A stretch of 64,000 bases of DNA from Hydra vulgaris (taxonomy: Eukaryota > Cnidaria > Hydrozoa > Anthoathecata > Hydridae), in contig NC_088928.1 in NCBI RefSeq assembly GCF_038396675.1, forward strand, positions 17,290,001 to 17,354,000. The letters are read 5' to 3'. Positions within the stretch are counted from its first letter, which is position 1; the number at the start of each line of letters is the position of its first letter. Positions 32,975 to 41,479 of the stretch are shown here, in pieces. The position numbers and the translations under genes were made by a program. Under the pieces are notes generated by a model. It was given only the letters and a program-made list of their open reading frames with translations, was not told the DNA's origin and ran no database searches.

Positions 32975-32992
32975 TGGCGACCCTACCAGGAC
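32975..32992 (+). promoter_or_regulatory. Candidate primer-binding site
   Basis: TGGCGACCCTACCAGGAC begins with TGG, complementary to a tRNA CCA end, 8 bases after the LTR. Which tRNA primes was not determined. Confidence 0.55.
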
Positions 32993-33018
32993 CTACGAAA
33001 CCTACGAGTTAGTAAAGA

Positions 33019-35193
33019 ATGGACCAAGAGCGAATTTACCAAAGAGAAGTCAGCATGATAAGAATAAACATTAAAAACATAGAACGCAACACGATTAATG
33101 GCGACAAATCAAGCATAATCTTGGCGCTGGACAAAATAACAAATTTATTGGGAAGATTTGAAATGGCAAAGGATGAGCTGACCAGGAAAATGCTTGACGA
33201 CGGCGAAAGCATCGATTCAGTTGAAGAATGGCTTTCGAAACCAGTAATGGAAGTAGAAGCAGCAATTGAAATCAAAAACAAAATGGTGGACAAGTTGGAT
33301 TCGATAAATAAAAACGAATGCGTCAGAAAATTTGAGTATGAAAAACAAATAGTGGAACAGCAGTTAACGATTCAAAAAGAAGCAGAACAAGCCTCATTGA
33401 GAAAACTTCAAAGCGAAGAAGAATGGTATTTAAAGAAACTAAAAATGAAAGAAACATTGCGTAAATCTCTTGGAAACGAAAACGAAGCTACTAAACAATC
33501 TGTCAAACTTCAAAAGTACACAATTACAAAATTTAATGGCGATTATAAAGACTGGTTGCGATTTTGGAATCAATTCACGGTAGAAGTTGACAACTCAAAC
33601 ATATCGAACATCAGCAAATTCAACTACTTGCTGGAACTTGTCGAAGGAAAGCCCAGGGAGGATATACTTGGTTTACCTCATTCGTTGGAAGGATACGATG
33701 AAGCTAAACGCATACTACAAGAAACTTACGGAAAAGATATTTGGGTTCACAAAGCATTGATTAAAGATTTGGAAGGATTGACGGCTATACATAGCTCGTA
33801 CAAAATCAAAGAAGTTCACGACTTTTACAACAAGCTTGCAAGAACTGTACGAACATTGAAAACTATGCAGAAACTACAAACGGCTCAATCATTCGTGTAT
33901 TCATTGATGGATAAACTTGGACCAGTTCGTGAAATACTTACACAAAACGATGATGGATGGGGAGAATGGGGACTGGAGCAACTTGTCGAAAAGTTGCAAA
34001 AGTACATTGAAAGGAATCCGTTGAACTCAACTTTTAACTCAAGCGACGAACAAACAAAGGGCGATAAAAAGAACACGAACGTTCAGTCAAGGCCCTATGA
34101 ACATCGAAGCACTACGTTTAAACAATACAATGGCAGTCTTTATGACAAAGAAACCAGGGCAACTAGTGGAAAGCATGGATGTGTCTACTGTGGGTTACAA
34201 AATCACAAAAGCGAAGATTGTACAAAAGTACTAACTGTTGCAAGACGCAGGGAGATTTTAACAAACAAAAGATTATGTTACAACTGCATTGGTTACGGAC
34301 ACTCGGCGGTAAATTGTAAATCAAGAGGATGCAGAAAGTGCAACAAAAAACATCACACGTCCATTTGTCAAGATAGGAACGCAACAATGGATGGTAACAT
34401 TGAAAATAAAAAAGAAAACATGGGAACGGTGCTTAATGCAAGCACAACTATTCACCCAACAGTGATCGCAAAAGTAAATGGTGAAAAAGTAAGGATAATG
34501 TTGGATACGGGTGCTGGAAGTTCCTATATATGTACGAATTTGATAACAAAACTAAAGTTGAAACCTACACGAAAGGAATATAAAAGTATTGAACAGCTCT
34601 ATGGAACTGTGGACAAGCGTGTGGAAATATATAAGGTTACGCTAGAATCAACGACAATACCGGAATTTAGCATCAAAGTCGAATGCGCCAACGCAGAAAA
34701 GGAAACACTCACCTTTTTACCGAATCCGATGATCAAGGATGTTAAGAAGCATTTTGCAAAATTGAGGAGGCTGAAATTTAGCGATGATGAAGGGAGTGAC
34801 GAACTTCAACCTGTTCACATTATACTCGGTGCGGCTGATTATCAGCGAATAAAAACCACGGAACCGGTAGTTCTCGGAAAAAATCCGGATAAAGATCCCG
34901 GAGCCGAATTAACGATGTTGGGATGGACTCTTTCTGGGAGACGAACACAATTTAGTTCAGGTATTGAGAGAAGTTTCTTATTGAACACTGGTCGTGATGA
35001 GTTTGAGCAAATGTGTAGTTTAGAAGTACTTGGATTATCGGACACAAAAGTGAGTCAATGTTCCACCAAGACTTCAGCGAAAAACTGCATCAAACCGAAG
35101 AAGGTTTCTATGAAACCAGAATGCCGTGGAAAAAGGGTGTTGTTAAACTACCAAATAACAGAAACCTGGCTCTTAAAAGATTGGGAAGTGTGA
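33019..35193 (+). CDS. BEL/Pao gag-protease polyprotein
   Basis: 724 aa from the first ATG after the primer-binding site. Order: an N-terminal charged coiled-coil region (about 60-150); the BEL-type gag capsid-like domain (from about 167, starting TKFNGDYKDWLRFW); three zinc knuckles at about 388-455 (CVYCGLQNHKSEDC, CYNCIGYGHSAVNC, and CRKCNKKHHTSIC); and an aspartic protease with LDTGAGSSYI at about 494-503. The gag part would assemble particles and bind the RNA; the protease would mature the polyprotein. The last roughly 50 residues, where frame 2 overlaps, do not look like BEL sequence, so the authentic reading leaves this frame near 35047. Confidence 0.93.
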   Translation: MDQERIYQREVSMIRINIKNIERNTINGDKSSIILALDKITNLLGRFEMAKDELTRKMLDDGESIDSVEEWLSKPVMEVEAAIEIKNKMVDKLDSINKNECVRKFEYEKQIVEQQLTIQKEAEQASLRKLQSEEEWYLKKLKMKETLRKSLGNENEATKQSVKLQKYTITKFNGDYKDWLRFWNQFTVEVDNSNISNISKFNYLLELVEGKPREDILGLPHSLEGYDEAKRILQETYGKDIWVHKALIKDLEGLTAIHSSYKIKEVHDFYNKLARTVRTLKTMQKLQTAQSFVYSLMDKLGPVREILTQNDDGWGEWGLEQLVEKLQKYIERNPLNSTFNSSDEQTKGDKKNTNVQSRPYEHRSTTFKQYNGSLYDKETRATSGKHGCVYCGLQNHKSEDCTKVLTVARRREILTNKRLCYNCIGYGHSAVNCKSRGCRKCNKKHHTSICQDRNATMDGNIENKKENMGTVLNASTTIHPTVIAKVNGEKVRIMLDTGAGSSYICTNLITKLKLKPTRKEYKSIEQLYGTVDKRVEIYKVTLESTTIPEFSIKVECANAEKETLTFLPNPMIKDVKKHFAKLRRLKFSDDEGSDELQPVHIILGAADYQRIKTTEPVVLGKNPDKDPGAELTMLGWTLSGRRTQFSSGIERSFLLNTGRDEFEQMCSLEVLGLSDTKVSQCSTKTSAKNCIKPKKVSMKPECRGKRVLLNYQITETWLLKDWEV

Positions 35194-38100
35194 CGACTCG
35201 ATTGAAAAAACTTAAAAAACTAGAACAGTATAATGAAATAATGATGGAACAGATCAATGAGGGAATATTGGAAATGGCACCAGAAAAACCTACGGGAGAA
35301 ATTATTCACTACGTTCCTCATCAAGCAGTAGTCAAGGAAAATGCCAAGTCAACAAAAATGAGAATTGTTTATGATTGTTCAGCTAGAAAAGACGCTCAGT
35401 CACCTTCATTAAACGACTGTCTAGAAGTGGGACCATCGCTGCAACCATTAATTTTTGACATACTCGTACGAAATCGAATGAATAAACTCTGCGTTTTAGC
35501 TGACGTGAAGAAGGCGTTTCTACAAATTCGAATACACGAAATGGATAGAGACGCACAACGCTTAATTTGGTATAAGGACTTGAAGAATATGGAATTAACG
35601 GATTTACGATTTACAAGGGTGATTTTTGGTTCAAGTTCAAGCCCTTACATTCTTGGTGCTACCATTAAAAAGCATATATCAAAATACAAGGACATTTATC
35701 CTAAAACGGTGCTTGCTTTGGAAGAAGATACTTATGTCGATGATATACAAGCAGGTGGAGAAACGGAAGATGAACTTATCAGGTTTAAAAATGAATCAAC
35801 GCAAATCTTAATGAAAGCTGGGTTCCAGCTGCACAAATGGCATAGCAACGTGAGCAAATTGGAAAGCAACGCTGAGGGCAGATCAACAAAAATACTTGGG
35901 ATTCCTTGGAACAAAGAAACGGATCAACTATCGATTGACTTTACTGCTTGCATCAATAGTGGAGATAAAGAAGTGATAACAAAAAGGAAAATGCTATCCG
36001 CCATTAACAGTGTTTTTGACGTATTGGGATTTAGTGCACCTATTTTAATCACTGGAAAAATATTATACAGTCGGCTATGCTTGTTAAAACTCGGATGGGA
36101 TCAACAAATTCCATATGAACTTTCAGAAGAATGGAAGACCTGGATCAAGGCAATACGAATTAAAAGAACTATTTCAATTCCGCGGAGCGTTCTGTCTGAA
36201 AGAAGTATTGAAATGGAGCTCCATGGATTTTCAGATGCAAGTAAATCAGCAGTATGTGCATGCATCTACATTGCAGTGAGCCACCGATATTCGAAAACCA
36301 GTAACTTACTTGTAGCGAAAGCACGGATCGCACCAAGGGATCTTAGTATTCCTAGACTGGAGCTGGTAGCAGCACACACCTTGAGCAAGTTAATGAATCA
36401 CGTTAGGAAGACATTGAACAAGTATAATATTATTGAAGTATATCATTGGGTTGACAGTACTGCAGTACTTTATTGGTTAAAAGAAAGGGGCAGTTGGTCA
36501 CAATTTGTCAGGAACCGAGTTCAACAGATATTATTAAATGCAGAAGTAAAATGGCTTTATGTCCCAACAAAAGAAAACCCAAGTGATCTTGGAACAAGAG
36601 GAGTAAGTCCTGAGAAACTAACAAGTTTGTGGTTCAATGGACCTATATGGTTAAAACACAAAGAAAATTGGCCAATTCAACCAGAAATATTTGAAACGCC
36701 GAACGCATTATGTGAAACTATTCATTTAAGAGAGAACGTCAGTATGGCAACAGAAGAAATAAAGGGACTTCATATATTTAAGGAAATATTGAGTAAACAC
36801 AAGTATTGGAAAATCATAAGAATATCATCTTTCATAAAAAGGTTTATTTACAATTGTCGGAATGAAGAAAAAATAACAGGACCACTGAATGCTGAAGAGA
36901 TGATAGAAGCGGAGTTGGTGAATCTTAAGTTACTACAAGAAGCTGTTGCGATAAAGTCCAATGTGGAACTTAAACAGGATGAAAAACAGCTTTGGAGGTG
37001 TCATGGAAAAGTCTCTGGGTATAATCCAATATTTGTACCAAAAGGTTTTCAACTAACTCTAAAAATTATTGAGTATCATCACGCGAAAACGTTACACGGG
37101 GGAGTAGGAGATACAATGAGTAGCATTAGAGAAAGATTTTGGATACCAAATTTGAGAGTTGCTGTAAAGAAGGTCATTCGTGAATGCAATCTATGTAAGA
37201 GATATAGAGTGAAACCGCTGTTACCGCCAACAAGAGCAATGTTACCACGTTTTAGAACTGAAAATATCGAACCGTTTACGGTTACAGGTGTTGATTTTGC
37301 CGGTCCGCTAAAGTATAAAGCGCAAGGGAAGTTGGTTGAAAAATGTTATGTTGCACTGTTTACATGCGCATGTACAAGAGCTGTCTACCTTAGACTTTGT
37401 CATGACCTAACGGCAGGAGAATTTCAGAGAATTTTAAAGGAGTTTGTTGTAAGAAAAGGACCACCACAAATGATGATTAGTGATAACGCAAAAACGTTTG
37501 TGGCAACAGGGAAGTGGTTACTAACACTTAAGAAGGATGAAAATCTCGCAAACTATCTTGCTACCACAGCCATAAAATGGAGGTTTAATTTATCAAGAGC
37601 GCCATGGTGGGGAGGTTTGTTTGAAAGATTAATAGGGATAATGAAGAAAAGTTTGTCAAAAACAATTGGGAAAGGCATCCTAAACTTCTTTGAATTGGAA
37701 GAAGTATTGCTGGATGTGGAATGCGTTATGAACAATAGACCACTTTGTTATCAAGGTGACCAATTCGATAAGCAAGTATTAACACCAAATGTATTAATGA
37801 GGGGTAGACCGGCAGTTTTGCTTGAAGAAGATATCGATTTAATAACAAGGGATGATTGCGCATTACGGAGAATCAAGTTTGTGAAAAGTTGTAAGAATCA
37901 CTTAAGGAAAAGATGGATGAACGAGTACGTGCACGCAATGGAAGAACGACAACAAGCAAGGGAAAAGAGAGGTAACGTGAAACTCCCAGAGGTCGGAAGT
38001 ATGGTACTCATAAAAGACGATGTGAAGGACAAGGCTCTTCTCAACATTGGTCGAATTGAAAACAACATTAAGGGGAAGGATGGAGTTATTCGTGGCTTTA

Positions 38101-38312
38101 AAATACGTCTTGGAAATGGTTATGTAATTGAACGACCAATTCAGTTGGTGTGCGACTTGGAAATGGGGTGTGGGGCAGAAAGCGGAATCGAATCGGAAGA
38201 GAATTTAGAAACCAAGGCCGAAGAGGATACCTTGAAAAGAGAACCAAGACAGGCGAAATTAAATGCACGACAAATAATCAGTTCCATCATGGAAGACGAG
38301 ATGGCTGATTAA
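35019..38312 (+). CDS. BEL/Pao RT-RNase H-integrase polyprotein
   Basis: The frame opens at 35019 after a TAG and runs to 38312; its first ATG is 35058 (1084 aa). It overlaps the gag-protease frame by up to 175 bases in the -1 frame. From the ATG: RT with LADVKKAFLQIRI (about 150-165) and catalytic YVDD at about 226; RNase H with GFSDASK (about 390) and HWVDSTAVLYWL (about 460); integrase zinc-binding HH-CC (YHHAKTLHGG, then CNLCKRY, about 672-715); and the integrase core with Asp in VTGVDFAG (about 742), Asp in ISDNAKTF (about 807) and Glu in LFERLIG (about 853). No stop or visible damage is present. Translation is expected by frameshifting from the upstream frame or, alternatively, the two frames were one before a 1-base indel. 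Confidence 0.93.
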   Translation, partial: FRSTWIIGHKSESMFHQDFSEKLHQTEEGFYETRMPWKKGVVKLPNNRNLALKRLGSVTTRLKKLKKLEQYNEIMMEQINEGILEMAPEKPTGEIIHYVPHQAVVKENAKSTKMRIVYDCSARKDAQSPSLNDCLEVGPSLQPLIFDILVRNRMNKLCVLADVKKAFLQIRIHEMDRDAQRLIWYKDLKNMELTDLRFTRVIFGSSSSPYILGATIKKHISKYKDIYPKTVLALEEDTYVDDIQAGGETEDELIRFKNESTQILMKAGFQLHKWHSNVSKLESNAEGRSTKILGIPWNKETDQLSIDFTACINSGDKEVITKRKMLSAINSVFDVLGFSAPILITGKILYSRLCLLKLGWDQQIPYELSEEWKTWIKAIRIKRTISIPRSVLSERSIEMELHGFSDASKSAVCACIYIAVSHRYSKTSNLLVAKARIAPRDLSIPRLELVAAHTLSKLMNHVRKTLNKYNIIEVYHWVDSTAVLYWLKERGSWSQFVRNRVQQILLNAEVKWLYVPTKENPSDLGTRGVSPEKLTSLWFNGPIWLKHKENWPIQPEIFETPNALCETIHLRENVSMATEEIKGLHIFKEILSKHKYWKIIRISSFIKRFIYNCRNEEKITGPLNAEEMIEAELVNLKLLQEAVAIKSNVELKQDEKQLWRCHGKVSGYNPIFVPKGFQLTLKIIEYHHAKTLHGGVGDTMSSIRERFWIPNLRVAVKKVIRECNLCKRYRVKPLLPPTRAMLPRFRTENIEPFTVTGVDFAGPLKYKAQGKLVEKCYVALFTCACTRAVYLRLCHDLTAGEFQRILKEFVVRKGPPQMMISDNAKTFVATGKWLLTLKKDENLANYLATTAIKWRFNLSRAPWWGGLFERLIGIMKKSLSKTIGKGILNFFELEEVLLDVECVMNNRPLCYQGDQFDKQVLTPNVLMRGRPAVLLEEDIDLITRDDCALRRIKFVKSCKNHLRKRWMNEYVHAMEERQQAREKRGNVKLPEVGSMVLIKDDVKDKALLNIGRIENNIKGKDGVIRGFKIRLGNGYVIERPIQLVCDLEMGCGAESGIESEENLETKAEEDTLKREPRQAKLNARQIISSIMEDEMAD
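35044..35051 (+). promoter_or_regulatory. Candidate -1 slip site (oligo-A) between BEL frames
   Basis: ACAAAAGT contains four A residues where the gag-protease frame reads ACA AAA GTG. A one-base backward slip on AAA enters the RT frame, at the point where family-like sequence switches from frame 1 to frame 2. No classical X-XXY-YYZ heptamer or obvious pseudoknot was seen. An inactivating indel in the A-run is an equal alternative. Confidence 0.4.
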
Positions 38313-38333
38313 AGCCGAAGTCTCAGCTTTAAT

Positions 38334-38343
38334 CGGGGGAGTG
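38334..38343 (+). promoter_or_regulatory. Polypurine tract
   Basis: CGGGGGAGTG immediately precedes the 3' LTR, the usual plus-strand priming position. Confidence 0.7.
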
Positions 38344-38623
38344 TGTGGTGAATTACGTCTTCCAAGATACTAACAACAATTAGCGGTTGTTTCTTAATAT
38401 AAACATTAATGTATTTGAAATGATGTGGTCTTCGTAGAGGTATGGGAAAATTACGCCAACGTAATTACTTGTAATTAAGTTTATTTATTTTGTGGTTCTA
38501 AACTTTATATAAAAAGGGTGATATTTGTAAATAATTTATTCGCAGTCAGATGAAAATAAAATAAAATTGATAAACGAGTGAAATCATTAGTGTCTCAGGG
38601 AAAGTATTAAAAAATTCCCCACA
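38344..38623 (+). repeat. 3' LTR
   Basis: 280 bp, identical to 32687-32966 by eye along its whole length. Confidence 0.95.
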
Positions 38624-39397
38624 AATCTTCAAAAGCTTAAACATTCAAACAGATGGCTTTTCAGTACAAATACCGCTAAAAGATCATCCAAAAGGCTCTG
38701 TGGTATATAATCTACTGTGCTAACCACAATCCTAAGGAATCAACTAAAGTGGCGTTTAGATGCAAGGCTGGTAAGTAAAGCGAAAACAGTGAACATGGTT
38801 TAACGAATGAAGAGTGCCTATTTATCATTTGCATAGTTTTAGTTGAATTCAGTAGTCTTTATAATAATAAAAACGTTGTAATATTATGTACCCAGAATGT
38901 GCGACCAATAGATTAAAAATAAAAAATAAAAATTATTATATTTAGAGATGATAAATAATCTACAGACGTTGTTTGGACATTTAATGGCTTTTAGTAAAAA
39001 AGAAAAAAGCCAAAATAATTTTGTCTACCATATGCCTGACATGTCTACCATATGTCTGACATGTCACAAGGCGAAAAAAAACTATTTTGTTTCATACTTC
39101 CGTACGTTTCGTAGCACTGCTTTCTTATGAATAGTTTTACTTCGTAATTCAATTTGCCAAAGGGTAAATTTTGTAAGTAGCATTTACGAAATGAACATCA
39201 ACGATTTTAAATGTTTCGTAATACTCGGTACGAAAAAAATAAATTCCTTATTTTCAATATCCTTACGAAAGAATTTTTCAGGAAATGAGCAAAATCTTCC
39301 GGTTAGCAACTCTAGTAATAATAGTTATTGATATTAATTTTATTGGTTATAATTTTTATTTTACTATTTAATTTTTAAACTAGTCAATAAGAAAACG
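38624..39397. other. AT-rich DNA between BEL element and hAT
   Basis: A TACCATATGNCTGACATGTC duplication occurs at 39028-39064. No gene is recognised. Confidence 0.4.
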
Positions 39398-39405
39398 CTC
39401 AATAC

Positions 39406-41078
39406 TAGAGATGCAAAAAAAACGTGTTTTTTTGCTGTCATGTTTTTTTCACCCCAAAAAACGTGTTTTTTTGGTTTTTTTGGGGTTTTTTTGGTTTTTT
39501 TGGAGTTTTTTTTGGCTTTTACAGCTCTTTATAGTGTTTTTGTTTACTTACTTTTAATTTTTTTAAATTGTTAACTTATCTAAAATGTTTCTATTTAGTT
39601 TTGTTTGAGTATTTTAGATTCTATATTAAATTAATTAATCTATTTTTATTAAAGCGTGAACAGAGTTCACAAAAGAGTTAAATGATTTTTTTATTGTTAA
39701 AATAGTTAACTAACTATTTGTTCTTTTCAAAATTTAAATTCAAAAATTGATAAAAAACAATTTTATTTTAAGTTTTTTTTTTTAATCTAAAACTCATCTA
39801 CAGAAGAATCTTGACTAGAAAACTCTGATTCTTGGTCAAATGACTCAAATTCTTGTTCAAGTGACTCTTCATCTGAAACATTTATTGATTCGTGAGATTT
39901 ATCCAAAATATTTATTGGTTCTTTAGGCAGAATTAGTTGTTGTGTTGCACGCATATCCATTGCTTCCAGTTTTAAATTTTGCGATACAAACACTAATTTT
40001 GCTGCTCTTTCATTTGTTAATCTGTTCCTTTTGTCACTGTGAATATTTGCATAACTGCTAAAACTTCTTTCGCAAGCAGCACTTGTAGCAGGAAGCTGAA
40101 GAATTTTTGCTGCTACTTTTGATAATTCAGTAGATGAACACAATCCCTTCCACCAGTTCGGACCGAACGTTAAGTCAACAGCTGTCCATATAAAAGGTTT
40201 TGAAAAAACTCCTCCTTTACATTGATAATTTGCTAAATCAGTCATCAAAATAGCTGTTTTGATATTAGGTGAGTTTACAGCAATTGAATATATCACTTCA
40301 CATGCATCAATCTGTTAAAAAAATTTTGATTTGCATTAATGGTTTTACTTGGTTTAATAAAAATAAACAAAAGTTACTAATAATTTAACCTTTTGTTCCC
40401 CATTTAAATATCTTCCTTGATATTTGGGGTCAAGGAGATTAGCAGCCATACATTCAACATCCAACATTCAACAGCCAACATTCTGTTGAAAAGTTTGTTT
40501 TTAATGTTGAAGAAAAATTGTTTCCAACTCAAAAATCATATCTACATAAAAAAACAAACAAAAAAAGACAAATCTCCTTTACTTATGTCTCTGTATTTTA
40601 CAAGAAAAATGTTTCTTCAAATAATTTTTTCAATTTTATTTTAGGTTATCATAAGTAAGTCATTGGAAAACAATAATAATTAATCTCCTGATATTAATTA
40701 ATGTTATTTGATGAATATTTGAAGAGCATGTAAAACAAGACAGATAAATGGTATGTTAAATAAGAAAATGACAAAGTCTTTTAATAAATATCACCCAAAA
40801 ACACACTTTTGAGCTGATATTTATTTAAATGTTAAAGGTGTTAAAGTAGTTAGTTAAAAAAATCCGATTGTAACAAAATTCATATGTTAAATAAAGGAAT
40901 GAATACTCTCTTTTAATAAATAACACTTAAAAACAAATTTTTAAAATTATTTCAGTGTTTAAAAAAAAAAAAAATAGTTTAAAAAAAAACCAAAAAACGA
41001 AGCAGTTGATTTTTTTGGCCAAAAAAACCGTTTTTTTTTGCAAAAAAACAAGAACCAAAAAAACGACTCACATCTCTA
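39406..41078 (-). mobile_element. Internally deleted hAT element with 8-bp TSD
   Basis: CTCAATAC lies at 39398-39405 and again at 41079-41086. The ends are TAGAGATG on the left and its complement CATCTCTA on the right. Sub-terminal GTTTTTTTGG / CCAAAAAAAC runs are rich at both ends (39420-39520 and 40980-41070). The 1.67-kb element keeps only the 3' end of a minus-strand transposase gene, so it would depend on a helper. Confidence 0.9.
39787..40462 (-). pseudogene. hAT transposase 3' end, two exons
   Basis: On the minus strand an exon ending at 40390 encodes AANLLDPKYQGRYLNGEQK. A short intron (GTTAAA ... TTAACAG, 40312-40389) follows, and the last exon (40311-39787) reads on in frame with IDACEVIYS. 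It includes a WKGL motif, the dimerisation block LPATSAACERSFSSYANIHS, RNRLTNERAAKL, and an acidic tail to the stop at 39787. Upstream of about 40462 the coding similarity stops at short ACATTCAACA repeats. The BED finger and the catalytic Asp regions are deleted. The retained part is clean, so the deletion may be recent. Confidence 0.8.
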
Positions 41079-41094
41079 CTCAATACACGAAGTG

Positions 41095-41145
41095 ATGCTT
41101 ACTTTAGTACCCCTCGAATTAATGCTTACTTTAGTACCCCTCGAA
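41095..41145. repeat. Tandem duplication of about 23 bp
   Basis: ATGCTTACTTTAGTACCCCT followed by CGAA occurs twice directly outside the hAT element. Confidence 0.85.
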
Positions 41146-41479
41146 AATGTCTAATCATAAATAACAATAATTTTGTTGTATAACAGGAAAAAATTTACAG
41201 AGAAGAGGAAATCTTAACATGCAGATCATGCTACCAGCTTTTGTTTTATTTTAGCTCATATGTTTAGTTTCAGATTTCCATTCTCTACTTGGCAAAAAAC
41301 GTTCTTAATACAAAAATATTGACAGAAAGTGTCCGCAGTGTTTCTACGGACATGATAATTATATTTTAAAGTAATAATATTTCAGATGTTCTTGATTATT
41401 ACCCTGATCACTGCAATTGGGTCAATTTTTGTGTAGCTAAACATATGGTGGCATCTGCTGTTCCATATTGCTCTCATGA

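Larger units (their letters stand above)
32687..38623 (+). mobile_element. Full-length BEL/Pao LTR retrotransposon
   Basis: Two 280-bp LTRs, apparently identical by eye, bound a 5.4-kb interior. LTR ends are TGTGG and CCACA. AATC occurs immediately outside both ends (32683-32686 and 38624-38627), a 4-bp target duplication (5 bp, AAATC, if the last LTR base is counted with the flank). A primer-binding-like TGGCGACCC lies 8-9 bases after the left LTR and a purine tract (CGGGGGAGTG) precedes the right LTR. Two long overlapping frames encode gag-protease and RT-RNase H-integrase. No envelope gene is present. LTR identity implies a very recent insertion. Confidence 0.95.

Noticed and set aside
33036..34387. 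Minus-strand frames inside the BEL/Pao element
   Set aside because: Shadows of the gag-protease reading frame.
38344..38623. Envelope-bearing retrovirus interpretation of the LTR element
   Set aside because: No env-like frame between the integrase stop (38312) and the 3' LTR (38344); the interior is a plain BEL/Pao retrotransposon.
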